Counted from the first letter of the stretch, positions 11,640 to 22,311 are shown. The stretch is DNA of 64,000 nt from Hydractinia symbiolongicarpus (GCF_029227915.1 NC_079885.1:5272001-5336000), one strand, 5' to 3'. Notes: generated from the sequence alone by a model not told the origin. A program made the numbers and translations.

Positions 11640-11854
11640 AGTATCCCATAAAGTATCCCAGCCGAATTCTATGACTTCAGAGCTGCATCGCTATGCGCGC
11701 TTCATTTGAATTCGCCACATACTAATGCCTGTACTAAAGCACTTCACCTGGATTTGAAGCATGGCTTACCTGCACTTAAGAGCTCCACTTGACGATCAAC
11801 ACTTCATTATTGGTGACTGGACCCGCTGTTTTGACGCTAGGTTCTCCCAGCTAG
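11640..11854 (+). mobile_element. Decayed Helitron 3' end
   Basis: The text from CTGTACTAAAGCACTTCACC (about 11731) to GTTCTCCCAGCTAG parallels the 3' end of the Helitron copies ending at 57725 and 59991, including a decayed GACGC/GCG hairpin and the terminal CTAG at 11851-11854. It is followed at once by TCTATTATAACAATACC, a Helitron-type 5' end. Confidence 0.5.
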
Positions 11855-12370
11855 TCTATTATAACAATACCAGACTTTTACCTGCCTGGTACGCGCAAAG
11901 TGGATCTTATTACGTCTCATTTGCTGCACTGATTGTATCGAGCAATTAATTTTTCATATGTTCGCTCTCTATTTTCTTTCCACCTGGCAAAAATCGTCTG
12001 TTATACCTTATTCGTACAAACTTTCGCGCCTATTTATTTTCAGGTTTTGTGCGTAATTTTTGCACTGAATTGAGCGCAAAAGGGCAAAAATTAGTAGAAA
12101 CAAATATTAGTACAACGTGTAAAATGGAAAGTTCATCAATTGGCACCTACGTCATCAAAGTCTATGTATTCTCACGCTATGAGCCAAAGATGATAGACGC
12201 GAGAAGCAACGGATATATTTCCGTAAATCTTTCGTCCTCTTATTTCAAGAGTTTAATGTCATACAGAATATTGCATCCCTACTTATTCATACAGAAGATT
12301 CGAAGATTTCTATTCTATTTAAGTTTCCTTTGCTCTAATTTTAAGCGCTTTTTTAATTAACTTGTAATTA

Positions 12371-12543
12371 ATGGGACGATTTCGTGTCACTAAAGGTAAG
12401 TTCGGTATAACTGTTTTACGCGATGACCTCGGTCAAAATAATCTAATTTAAAAACAAATATTCTTTTAGATCATACTTCCACTACTGTTGACACCATCCT
12501 TGTATATTTAGACAAGGCTAAACGAGTGGCTGAACTTTTTTAG
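12371..12543 (+). CDS. Two-exon gene for a 32-residue peptide
   Basis: Exon 1 is 12371-12395 (ATG to AAAG) with donor GTAAGT; exon 2 is 12470-12543, after the acceptor TTCTTTTAG, ending in TAG at 12541-12543. The 74-base intron is in phase 1 and the join makes a clean Asp codon. The peptide starts MGRFRVTK and ends LDKAKRVAELF; it is basic at the start, with no signal peptide or membrane span, and a likely amphipathic helix in the second half. An in-frame TAA lies just before the ATG, so this start is the earliest possible. AATAAA at 12607-12612 follows, then a GT-rich stretch. I do not recognise the family. It may be a true small protein, or the ORF of a transcript whose main job is something else. 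Confidence 0.5.
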
Positions 12544-12606
12544 GGGAAAAATAAGAGTTTCTTGCTTTTCACTTTAATTATCCTTTAAAATAATCTTTGT
12601 GTGAGA

Positions 12607-12612
12607 AATAAA
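12607..12612 (+). terminator. Poly(A) signal of the 32-residue gene
   Basis: AATAAA 64 bases after the stop codon, followed by GGTGTTCGGTTTTTG, a plausible downstream element. Confidence 0.6.
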
Positions 12613-13028
12613 AAACATCTGAAGGTGTTCGGTTTTTGAACATTTGGTATTATCACTTAATACACGTTTCCCGAATTATAGGTTTTTCATAATTTTAGAA
12701 TTTTGATGTTTTGACTTTAAGATCATATTCAGCATTATTGAATTCGTACGTGCATTAACTTTCAACTTAATCCGATATGTAAAAAGTCTGTTTTGACGAT
12801 GTTAATGTTACGGTCAAAGTGTTCCTACTTTTTGTTTTGTATTAAAGCCTCGGTTTTAAGCTGTGATCAATCAGTTCAAAATTAAAAACCTGTTTTAACT
12901 GGTTGTTTGTTTGCTGTATAAATTTATAGATTGAACAAATTATGAACTTTCAGGTGAGGATTTCAAAAAATCACATTTACTTTGGCTAAGAAAGTTAAGA
13001 AATAGCACCAGCACATCAAATAAAACTA
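12613..13028. other. Gene-free stretch
   Basis: AT-rich sequence without supported exons. Confidence 0.4.
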
Positions 13029-13400
13029 AGAGACCTATTTCCATATCCATTTGGCTCCGCGAAATATGCATGCGAAAGTGCAGAACAACATGAAAACGAG
13101 ATTAGTTATGAGCAAATTTCGGGATGCTGGTTGTTTACATGCAAGTTTGAAGAATGTATCAAGAAAATGTTGACTTTTATAGCTTTTAACCCTGTTTGGT
13201 CTGAGGTTTTTCGAACATACTATGATCAGGGGAGGGGGGCGGAATCCGCCCCCTTTCTCAATAGCAAAGGGTTGTTCAAATTGAATCAAACTTGGCGCAC
13301 TTGTAGTACGTCATAAAAGGAACAAAATGACAGCAATAAAATTTTGCTTGCGTCAGCACATTTTCTGTGACGTCATCAGAAGCTTGAAATTTGTTTAAAA
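13029..13400. repeat. Dispersed repeat, copy 1
   Basis: Begins AGACCTATTTCCATATCC and has GAAAACGAGATTAGTTATGA some 65 bases on. The same pair occurs at 24487-24560 and, inverted, at about 61185-61265. The right part holds a GC-rich hairpin (GGGGGCGGA facing TCCGCCCCC, about 13235-13255) and two TGACGTCA-type sites near 13368. Confidence 0.5.
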
Positions 13401-15148
13401 TGTCACTATCTGTTTAAAACTTAATTACTTTTGTTCCAGAGAGAATTTTTGCATTCTGTTTGAATTTTCTGAAAGCTAAATAAAAGTTATTTAACATATT
13501 TTCCGGTTTTCACGTGGATCGGATAAAATATTAACTGGCAGTTTCATATAATAGTAGTTAACACAGTTAAAAAGAGTGTTTTGGTAGTGGTGACAAAAAA
13601 GTTATAATATTGCAAATTTTAAGGGCGTATCTTTTGGTATATGTTAGCTAGCTAAACCTAAAAACTAGCCACGGTTTTAGAATGATGTGAACACATTTTT
13701 ATTTCACTGTTACTATGTAAATTTAGAACTAAAACTCATTATATAGTTTACTAACGTTCAGTGGCACTTCATATTACTCTGCTCAGTTTGAGCAATTGAA
13801 ATTAGCTTGCTGGTAGCTAGCCAAAGCTACAACCCTGGAAAAACATATGTGAATTTCATTTTGAGCTTTCCGTTCCTCCATATTAATGTTGAATATTGAA
13901 TATGCTTGACTGATGCTAACAGAAATACCTTAGAAACCTGGAGTACAAAAGAAAAGTACGGTGAGTTGGATTTTCTTAGAGCATTTTGACAAGTATTTTT
14001 TCCAGAGTTGTAGCTATAGCTTAGATACATGAGTAATCAACAAATCTTTTTTCAACATTTGTTGCGTAAAAGTTAAAATTAAAATATTAAAAGTTAATAT
14101 TTTAAAACTATTGGCTTTTGTGATTATAAAACTGTCAGACTCCCTCTGTCTCTACTCTCTCTCTTACTGACTGTTAATAATCGTAAATTTGTATCAAGCA
14201 TTGTGATGGTTAACCTTCATACTTCCAGTTTATAAGTATTATGTATAGAAATATATATATAGAAGAAGTAAAGTCTTTTTTTTTAATGGCACCCTATTTT
14301 TTTAAGCTTTTATCCAAAATCTTAGTCTCAATGTTCTTAAAAGCCAGGTCGTTATGTATTTTGTTTTCTTGCTTACATGAATACTTGAAAATTAATCTTG
14401 CACAATTGTTCCATGGAGTCGATTTGTCAAAATGTTAAACTAAAACTTTCCCTTTTTCAACCTTATATTTTGGAATTTTAAATAATTTTTTTACTATACA
14501 ATCTACGATAGAGGCCTAAACTGTGAAACAATTAAGCCAGAACAGGTAAATCCACGGGGATTTACCTGTCTGCTACTCAAAGCTACTACCTGTAGCTTAC
14601 AGACAGCAGCGAGCGATTTAACCAAGATAAAAAATATAGAAAATAAATAAAATTTTAAAACATAGTTATGCATGTACTTACAATAAAGTATATATTCCAT
14701 TGCGCTTGTAAAAAAAAAACAAGACAAATGGACATGCTACGTCTTTTCCTTAAAAATGAAAAATAGTGACTAAAAAAATGTGACGGCAACATGTTAATGT
14801 CAAATAACCGTGGACGTGACAATAAATAATAGAAAGGAGGAGAATCACGTTCGAATTGTGAATACCAAACAAACTCATTTCTTCTTCACGCAAGCTGAGG
14901 GTAAAATAAAGAAAGCACCTAAGAAGGAGATTAAGCCAATGACGCAAATTTATTGTAGTACGTGCCCAAAGAGAAAAATATTTGGCTGCTTTAAAATACC
15001 AGGATTTACTACACTTTTTAGTGCTGAATAATCATTCAGAATTGATTATTTCGAAATTGTATCATTGCACTTACGTCAAACATAAGACGCCGCTTTCGTT
15101 ACATTCTTACACCACTGATTGAACCGGTAATTATATTATTTCACGTAC
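13401..15148. other. Stretch without a confirmed gene
   Basis: AT-rich, with GCTAGCTA patches and a palindrome at 14543-14568 (11-base arms CAGGTAAATCC and GGATTTACCTG around ACGG). A plus-strand frame ending KIPGFTTLFSAE at 15031 has no ATG and no splice support. Confidence 0.4.
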
Positions 15149-15310
15149 CTCAAAACCTGGAAGCTACCATGTTTGTTGAACCATATGTACAGACTAATAC
15201 ATGCATCGACGATTTCATTTGCTTTAAATTTCGTATTTAACTGGATCCAGAATTCTTGACTATTTTTCAGTAGCGTAAACAGCGTTAACAGAAAGTTGAT
15301 TATTCTCCAG
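15149..15310 (-). CDS. Candidate internal exon of an unidentified gene
   Basis: Minus-strand segment from acceptor TTTTCACAAG (ending 15311) to donor GAG|GTACGT (exon ends 15149). It is open for 53 codons plus split ends: first WRIINFLLTLFTLLKN, then QEFWIQLNTKFKANEIVDAC, and last FNKHGSFQVL. The composition looks like a helical repeat protein, and the donor is good. No neighbouring exon with matching phase (2 before, 2 after) could be fixed, so gene and family stay unknown. Confidence 0.35.
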
Positions 15311-16017
15311 CTTGTGAAAATTAGTTTAAAGTTACTTAACTAAAATGTCAACCTCGCTCTCGGGACTTTTCATGTTTCACCGGCGAACTTTTGTCGTCAG
15401 ATATGCAAAGAAACAGACAATGAGTTTTTGTTCTATTATTGTTTTAATGATATTCTTGCTTAGGAAGACCAAACTAACGTGATCGCTTGCTTGATCACGT
15501 TTTTCGTACGAAAATACACAACTTTTTAAACAAGATGTCTCTTTTTTTCCCTTGCTTTTAGTTGTTACCTACATCAACCTGAGCTGTTGATGGCAAGTCG
15601 CTTCGCTTGTAAAACGACTTTTTTCGTAAATATGATTTTAAACCAACCGCGGTTTCTTGCTTCTTTTGTAAAACAAAGATAGAAATTCTAATAATTTTTT
15701 CTAAATATTTTAATTAATAAAACGAGGGATTTGAGTGCTTGAACAACTACGAAAGGGTATTTTCACACCAGTTTGCATTTTCAGATCATTTAATCTTAAC
15801 TGTGCTAAATGCGGTGGTTCCAAAGAGAGATGTTTTTCTTATAACAAGTTCTACTCGCTAGGGAACACTTCTACTCGCCGAAAACCACTTCCACACTCAC
15901 AAATATATATGGTATATGGTATGGTGTATGATATATGGTTAAACACAATTGGAAGGTTAAGAAATAGCCATTCATTATAATAAAAACAAAAATAGAAAAA
16001 GTATATATACTTTTACA
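15311..16017. other. Gene-free stretch
   Basis: No supported gene. A frame of about 80 codons starting near 15735 lacks splice support and an ATG at its start. Confidence 0.4.
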
Positions 16018-16642
16018 CTAGTCGATAAAGCCCGCGAAAATATCTACTTAGGCAAAAGAACAATGGAAAAATAACATTTGGTAAAAATTAGTTCATTCGT
16101 TGCGAATGCCTAAGGAGACATATGGATTTCAAAATGTTACTGACGTCAGCAATGACCAGTCAAACCCGCCCCAAAAATTTTTTAGAAATTTGTATAGCTG
16201 CTGCCTTCTTGTATAGATCTTAAAACGCTAATCAAGAAAATGTATAGGATCGTGTACTTTTGACAAACGGTTGCAGAGATATTATGGTATAAAGGTTTTT
16301 GGTGACGTCATCAACTTGTCGGTTCCGAAACGAATTGGGAACCCAGTTTTGGGAAAATTACCCAAATTGGTCCTAGGTGGTCCGTAGTTACCCACGCAGT
16401 AAAAAATCATTGACGTCACCACCTCGTTTCCGAGTTATTGGACCTAAAAGTTTTAAATGCACTGTAATGGCTTCATTAACTTAATATAAGATATTGACGT
16501 TAAAGTAGTGTTATTGACGTCGTGCCGTAACGTCAGAAAATTTAACATTTGAGACATTATTCGGCTACATCGAAGGAAAATGAACTTATTCACTTTGCCT
16601 GTTACAAACATACAGACACAGTCTCTGTATTATTATAAGAGA
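16018..16642 (-). mobile_element. Complete non-autonomous Helitron
   Basis: On the minus strand it starts TCTCTTATAATAATACAGAG at 16642 and ends GCTTTATCGACTAG at 16018, followed by T. These are the Helitron rules: 5' TC, 3' CTAG, insertion before T, and a short hairpin near the 3' end (GTAGATATTTTCGCGGGC here; cleaner, GTGGATTTCTCCAC, in the neighbour). No ORF. Several TGACGTCA palindromes lie inside. It sits directly downstream of another Helitron 3' end, CTAG at 16646-16643, so the two are arranged head to tail. Confidence 0.75.
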
Positions 16643-17330
16643 CTAGTCGATGAAACCCGTGGAGAAATCCACTTAGGCAAAAGGTCAATAAAAAGAAAGT
16701 TGTTTTAGATGTTTTGCTGACGTCAGCAATGCAGTGCAGATAAAAATATTTGCGAAAATTGTTTATTCTTTGTCTGTAATGTGTCGAGGTTGAAACGCTG
16801 GTCAAAATAATGTACAGGATCATATGTTCATGACGAACGCCTAAGAAGATATCGTGGATTAAAAATTTTGCTGACGTTAGTAAAGACCCGTCAAAACACA
16901 TTTACAAATTTCTATAAATGTTGCCTTATCTGTACTGTACTTGTATCTGTACTGCTGACGTCAACAAAAAATCTAAAACATTCTTTTTTCCCATTGTCCT
17001 TTTGCCTAAGAGGTTTTCTCCCCGGCCTTATCGACTATTCTAGGCAACTGGTATACAAATTTCTAAAATTTCGGGTTTTGACAGGCCATTGCTGACGTCA
17101 TCAAAATTTTTAAAACCTTATGTCTCCACAGGCGTTCGTCAAAAAATATAATCCTATTCATTATTTTGATCAGCGTTTTAACCTTACACATTACAGGCAA
17201 CGAATAAAATAAACTTCACCAATTTTTTATGAACCTGCACTGCTGACAACAGCAAAAAATCCAAAACAACCTATTTTTTCATTGTCCTTATGCCTCAGGT
17301 GCATTTCTTCACGGGCCTTATCGACTAGAT
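16643..17330. mobile_element. Helitron 3'-end fragments in opposite orientations
   Basis: The left side is a minus-strand 3' end (CTAG at 16646-16643, hairpin GTGGATTTCTCCAC). The right side has two plus-strand 3' ends, one ending TTATCGACTAT near 17037 and one ending TTATCGACTAG near 17326. All share a GGACAAT(G)...AAAACAT(T) and TGACGTCA interior with the complete copy at 16018-16642. Confidence 0.6.
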
Positions 17331-17870
17331 TCTTATAATAATGCAGAGAGTGTGTCCGTTTGTCTGTGACAGGCAAATTCGATGTGTTCATTTTCTTTTG
17401 ATGTAGCCGAGAAATGCATGTCCGAAATGTTAAATTTCCTGACGTTACGGCTCAACGTCAATAACACTTCTGATAACATGTACCTGTGACAAACGGTTGC
17501 AGGGATATTAGGGTTTGAAGGTTTTTGATGGGGTCATCAACCTGTCCTTTCCGAAACGGATTCAGGGACCCAGTTTTAGGAAATTTACCCAAATTGGTCG
17601 CAGGCGGTCCCTAGTTACGCACACGGTGAAAAATCATTGACGTCACCACCTCGTTTCCAAGTTATTTGGCCTCAAAATTTTAACTGTACTGTAATGGCTT
17701 CATTAATTTATTATAGGATTGTGACGTTAAAGTAGTGTTATTGACGTCGCGCCGTAACGTCCAAAACGGACATAAGTTTTTCGGCAACATCAAAGGAACA
17801 TAACGATATCCACCTTGCCTGTTACAGACACACAGACACACTTAACGGAACTGGCGTATTATTATATAGA
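17331..17870. mobile_element. Two Helitron 5' halves, head to head
   Basis: The left end on the plus strand reads TCTTATAATAATGCAGAGAG; the right end on the minus strand from 17870 reads TCTATATAATAATACGCC. Both go on into GTCTGTGACAGGCAA and GACGTTACGGC text shared with the complete copy. The result mimics a 540-base MITE with inverted repeats of about 140 bases. Confidence 0.55.
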
Positions 17871-17933
17871 TTGCACAATTACTACAATAAACTACGTTTA
17901 TCTCCCATTTTGTCTCTTTCATAATGGCCAAAA

Positions 17934-17939
17934 TTTATT
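17934..17939 (-). terminator. Poly(A) signal of the 61-residue gene
   Basis: AATAAA on the minus strand about 80 bases after the stop codon at 18022. Confidence 0.5.
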
Positions 17940-18021
17940 CTCGCAGCTTGCAAAAGATTTTAAATGTCGATAGAAGTGTCAAACTTACTTATTACATCAC
18001 GAATATTTTCCTTTTTCACTA

Positions 18022-18343
18022 TTAATCGAGAAATTTTGAAAGTTCATCATTGTCAATAAATTCGTTGGTGTTTACTCCACATACTGAAGCAGCTTTATTT
18101 ACTGAAAAATACATTCACATGAATTAATCAGTAACTCTGATTTCTTGAAATGAACAAGAGTGTGTAAAGCATTGATTTATAACTTTGAAAAATGTTTAAA
18201 TGAAACGAAACGAAACATCCAAAAACCCTGTGCTCACCTATAAAATTGTTTTTAGCCAATATGGCGAAATGCATTTCACCAATTCCAGCATCTAATTCCT
18301 TTTTTCTAAGACCATCAAATAAAAACGAATTGCACGTTTTCAT
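18022..18343 (-). CDS. Two-exon gene for a 61-residue protein
   Basis: Exon 1 is 18343-18238, from ATG to a strong donor ATAG|GTGAGC; exon 2 is 18101-18022, after acceptor TATTTTTCAG, ending TAA. The phase-1 join gives Val. The protein starts MKTCNSFLFDGLRKKELDAG, goes on GEMHFAILAKNNFI, and ends DNDELSKFLD; it is soluble, acidic at the end, with no signal peptide. An in-frame TGA nine bases before the ATG, with no AG between, makes this the earliest start. AATAAA follows on the same strand. The sequence looks conserved in style, but I cannot name the family. It could also be the last two coding exons of an alternative transcript. Confidence 0.55.
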
Positions 18344-18749
18344 TAACCATCATTTACAAAGGAATCAATGTTGGTATATACATTAATCTACATCACTTAT
18401 TTTGCCATATTCACTTTATTCAAAATAAATATGGCAAAATAAGTAGTAAAAACATTAGACAAAGCAAAACAATTAAAACACGATGGGCATTAGTAAAATA
18501 AATTATCAAACAATTCTGCTCTGTAACAAACCTGCTCCTCCTAAAATATGTCAATGAGTTCATTTTTCAGGACAAAAACAACGGTACCTTGAATGAGGGA
18601 GATCGTTTTTACTCACTTGAACATGTATGTTTGAGAAAACTATCTCCATCAGTCGCTACGTAGCGATGAATCGCGACGTCGGTGACTAGGTGTTCGCGAA
18701 AGTAACACAGTGGATCCTTTCCTATTTTTATTGTTCATCAAAAGTACGT

Positions 18750-18882
18750 GATCTTTTACATTTTATTTATCAGCATTTTAGGCTCTATATTATACAGGTA
18801 ACGGGTATAAAGAACTTGTATGTGACGTCATCAAAATTTAAAAGACAGATCTTTTTTATTTAATTTTTGCTTTATCGACTAG
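18750..18882 (+). mobile_element. Helitron 3' fragment
   Basis: Contains GACGTCATCAAAATTTAAAA and ends TTTGCTTTATCGACTAG then T, the 3' end of the family at 16018-16642. Confidence 0.5.
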
Positions 18883-19010
18883 TTATTAAATAAAACTAAA
18901 GTAACCCATGGATAAATCCACGGGTTCGTCCGTCATTTATTTGCTGCATTTCGCTAATGTGGTTACCATTTTGGGTGATAGACAGATGTAAACAGGTGTT
19001 TTAATATAGA
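18879..19010 (-). mobile_element. Miniature Helitron, 132 bases
   Basis: Minus strand starts TCTATATTAAAACACCTG at 19010, contains CAAAATGGTAAC and the hairpin CCCGTGGATTTATCCATGGG, and ends AATAACTAG at 18879, then T. It shares its terminal CTAG with the plus-strand fragment, so two Helitron 3' ends meet at one ACTAGT. The copy at 59992-60118 has the same plan. Confidence 0.65.
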
Positions 19011-21078
19011 TTTGCTTCTGGGTGACTATTAACACAAGTTGCTTCGTTCTTTAAAGGATTTTAGGCGCTGCTGCTTACAAAGAAGTGTGTCTCTGATAAG
19101 AACTTCCCATTGATAGGTGTATTTAACTTTATACGTTTTAATTTAGCTACCTTAAGGAAAAACATTGTCGTAACAATTTAATTTCGCGAATGAAAACAAT
19201 AGATTTTTTGCGAGAATTAATTTCGCTAGTTTAAAAATTCGAATTTTCGCGAGACTTGAATTTGTTAAGGTAGAGGATAATTCGGGAATTTTTTTTTCTG
19301 GACAAATTTTTTCCTTAAAGTATACACATTTAACCTGTCTTATACCTGCTAGCGAATTAAAATATTTAGTTTTTCTCTCATCGCTTCGTTTGCCTTTAGT
19401 TGATATCTCATTTACGTGGCTATAAATGCTGTGTCATTTTTATTTTGAAACGTATGTCATAAAAAATAGTGCTTGACGAGGGACGTTTTTATGTTAAATG
19501 AACTTTATTACAGATCTAAAAGTATGTACGCATTATAACAAGTTCTTGGGTACTGTTGGTTTATGACTAATGAAGAGATGGAAGCTAGATAACCCATTCA
19601 GAACAGTAGTAGAAGATTATGAAGCTGAGTGTTTACGTCTGTTATAATAATGTTTATGTAGATACCGCATTTTACTAATCCAGAGACACAGAAAGATTGA
19701 TTGATGAGGATAAGGTGGATTAGTTGACTGTGTCATACCGGCATAAAACAAAATTTGTAACGTTATCAACATTTAGCCTACAACTTCAATCGGATTTAAA
19801 TAAGATTAATTATTGACGAATTAATAATGATGTTTTATTTCTGACGGTAACCTCGTTTTTAGGGTTTTTCAAAAAGATTTTGTAAGAAAGAAAGTTATTT
19901 CTCTCTAAAATTGAAAAAAGGGTCTGGGAATGAGATTACACCTTTTTAAGACCATATTTTACATGACTTTTAGTTTTAACATATTACATAAAATGGAAAG
20001 AGAGACAAATATTAAACAAACAAACAAACAAACAAACAAAAAATCTTAAGATCTCCATTTTCATCCACAGTTTTTTTTTTTTTTTTTTGAAATAATTGCA
20101 TTTATATATATTGCATTTATTTATTTAGCACAAAAATGCTTTGAAAGTGTCAAATTTAGGACGTTCTTTTGGCATGGAGAAGACTGTAACTACGCAAAAT
20201 GTTATTTTTTGCAGTTATTTTATCAAGTGACTTTTGCTCCATGGAATACAGGAATTTGCTTTTACATATTCTGCAAAGTATCACGAGACAAAGTAATAAT
20301 ACTCCTGATTTATACACTTAAACTACTTCAGCCAGAAATTACCTTGTGAGACCATTGCACTGGGTGTAAATGCCGTACAATAATTTTCACATAAAAATTT
20401 ATTGCAAAATAAAAGTATTTAACTCAAACCTGATTCGGTATTGACTGACTTATTCTTTTAGAAATTCCGGTTATTCAATAAGATTAGAAATTCAAACGCT
20501 AAACAAGTTATTATTGATTTTTTATTATTTCTAAAACATGATATTTAAGGAAGCGATGTTTCAAAAGATACCTCTATCATCATCGGGTAAAGTAAAATGA
20601 TGTTGACGCAACCATGGCAGAAGGATTTTTCAATGCGCCTCCTATTAATGTTAAAGAAATAAAAAAAATATTATGGACACAGCCAACCGACATACCTAAA
20701 TAATATCTTCAGAGAATGCTATAAGCGAAAGTGGACCGTTAAATTCTCGAAACTGCTAAGTAAGTTTTTCGGGTTGGGTCATTTCTACTGAGAAAAATAT
20801 CTTAGAATAAATCAAAACCTTCTTTACTGAAAATAAATGCGTTGCTCCCGTTCCGAATTTGTGAAGCACTTTAGCGTATTCCCCTTGTGAGTTAATTTTC
20901 TTTTTTTTTTCTATCGCATGTCAAGTTGGCAACACAGCGATAAAATCATCACAAAGTTTATCTCGCCAAACATCACTTTTATAAATAGTTAACAGATTTA
21001 AATATAAGTTAATAATAAGAAGTTATGATTGCTAATTCCCAATTGAGTAATTAATGTCATGTTTATTAAAAAGGAATT
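19011..21078. other. Stretch without a confirmed gene, upstream of the ankyrin gene
   Basis: Holds a (CAAA)n run (about 20016-20040), poly-T, and a MITE-like fragment near 20545-20600. A good donor, CTAA|GTAAGT at 20760, could end an upstream exon of the ankyrin gene (phase 1, fitting an acceptor at 21111-21112), but the frame before it is broken by an A-run near 20661. Confidence 0.35.
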
Positions 21079-21849
21079 TTGTCAAACGAGGCATTATTTT
21101 TAAACTCGTTAGTCAATGTCGGGAGAGTTGAAGAACATACAAGTGCTTTGAGGGACAGACTTCTTAAATTATTTTATACGCACTGCAGTACGATGTATCC
21201 TGTGATAATTTTACCGGAGCCGGAGACTATTCCGAATGAAAGTTATACTCGACCAAGACGCAACACAATCAGTGAGTTCTCATTAAAACGAAATACAAAT
21301 CTTGATCCGCCGTCGTCACCAAGCACCGCATCTAAAACGTTCTTTAATAAGTTATGGAAAAACAGAAAATCATCTACAAGTGGTCAAAGAAAAGATCTAT
21401 TTAAAACTGATCAAAGCGTAGACCAGTTGAAGGTGGAAGAGCCTACAAAATCTTTGTCTTCCATGTCTCCGTCAGCAATTCGAAGAAGTCTTACGCGAAG
21501 GTTTTCGCAAGCACCGGAGAATCATGCGGAACATATGTTACAAGCGATACAGCACCAAGATATCAACACACTCGATAAATTCTTAAGCGAGCCTGCGAAT
21601 AATAACGATATAAATACGTTACGATCAACTGGCGCCTCGATGTTTCACCAAGCGTGTGTAATTGGAAACATAAAGATCGTCAAACGCTTAGTCGCAAGAG
21701 GCGCAGACATTCACGCGAAGACGCGAACGAATATGTCTCCCGTGAAGTTAGCAGCGATGTTTGGAAATTATGAAATCGCACAATATTTGATTGATCAGGG
21801 CGCTGATTCAAAAGATATAAAAAACGGACTGCAAGACGACTCGGACTAA
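21079..21849 (+). CDS. Ankyrin-repeat protein
   Basis: Open frame of 256 codons ending TAA at 21847-21849. The first 38 codons contain no ATG: the first in-frame ATG is at 21193 (218 residues), and an in-frame TAA lies at 21067. Either translation starts at 21193 or an upstream exon joins, e.g. at acceptor ACTCGTTAG (ends 21112, phase fits). Residues 1-55 are helical, 55-150 are Ser/Thr/Arg-rich with basophilic kinase-type sites (RRNTIS, RRSLTRRFS), and 185-250 hold about two ankyrin repeats (MFHQACVIGNIKIVKRLVAR, then SPVKLAAMFGNYEIAQYLID). The C-terminus is acidic. Ankyrin repeats bind proteins; the target is unknown. AATAAA follows at 21897. Confidence 0.75.
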   Translation: MSNEALFLNSLVNVGRVEEHTSALRDRLLKLFYTHCSTMYPVIILPEPETIPNESYTRPRRNTISEFSLKRNTNLDPPSSPSTASKTFFNKLWKNRKSSTSGQRKDLFKTDQSVDQLKVEEPTKSLSSMSPSAIRRSLTRRFSQAPENHAEHMLQAIQHQDINTLDKFLSEPANNNDINTLRSTGASMFHQACVIGNIKIVKRLVARGADIHAKTRTNMSPVKLAAMFGNYEIAQYLIDQGADSKDIKNGLQDDSD

Positions 21850-21896
21850 GAACGAATATTTCTACCAACTGTTTTGTATAGTGTATATAGCTTGGA

Positions 21897-21902
21897 AATA
21901 AA
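21897..21902 (+). terminator. Poly(A) signal of the ankyrin gene
   Basis: AATAAA 47 bases after the stop, in a TA-rich 3' region. Confidence 0.6.
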
Positions 21903-22009
21903 TATAAAGAACATAAATATATATCTTTTATGTTTTAACAAATTTTCTGCATCATAATTTGAGCTCGTATTAAGCCATATAACTATGTTATAATTTATAA
22001 ATGAAAATA

Positions 22010-22309
22010 AAAACGACAAGATTTATCGTCATATTCTTTATTCCAAATTTTCGGTAGAACTTCAATGTACAGTCGTATAAATTTCAACAAATTTTATAAA
22101 CACATAAATTTCGGATTTTATATAGAACGTTACAACAAGTAATGAAATAGAATACGTTTTCATGACCATGCTTTCACCATATTTGGTCGTAAGAACTTAT
22201 TTTATTACTTACTCAAATTTGTTGAAATTTATACGACTGTACATTAAAAATAGTAGATTTTCTACTAAAAATTTGGAATAAAGAATGTCACGATGAATCT
22301 TGTCGTTTT
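22010..22309. mobile_element. 300-base MITE with TA target duplication
   Basis: Exactly 300 bases between TA (22008-22009) and TA (22310-22311). Both ends start AAAACGACAAGATT and go on to CATTCTTTATTCCAAATTTT-like text; the inverted repeats reach about 90 bases and contain TGTACAGTCGTATAAATTTC. A TA duplication is the mark of the Tc1/mariner superfamily. No coding capacity. Confidence 0.8.
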
Positions 22310-22311
22310 TA

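Noticed and set aside
11761-11949. 62-codon frame starting MAYLHLRAPLDD
   Set aside because: It runs through a decayed Helitron 3' end and the following 5' end.
12049-12360. 103-codon plus-strand frame before the 32-residue gene
   Set aside because: Has an acceptor-like TTTTCAG and some coding look, but no ATG at its start, no partner exon, and its length is within chance expectation.
14810-15031. Plus-strand frame ending KIPGFTTLFSAE with a Cys pair
   Set aside because: No ATG, no convincing acceptor, no homologue recognised. Not excluded as a relic of a mobile element.
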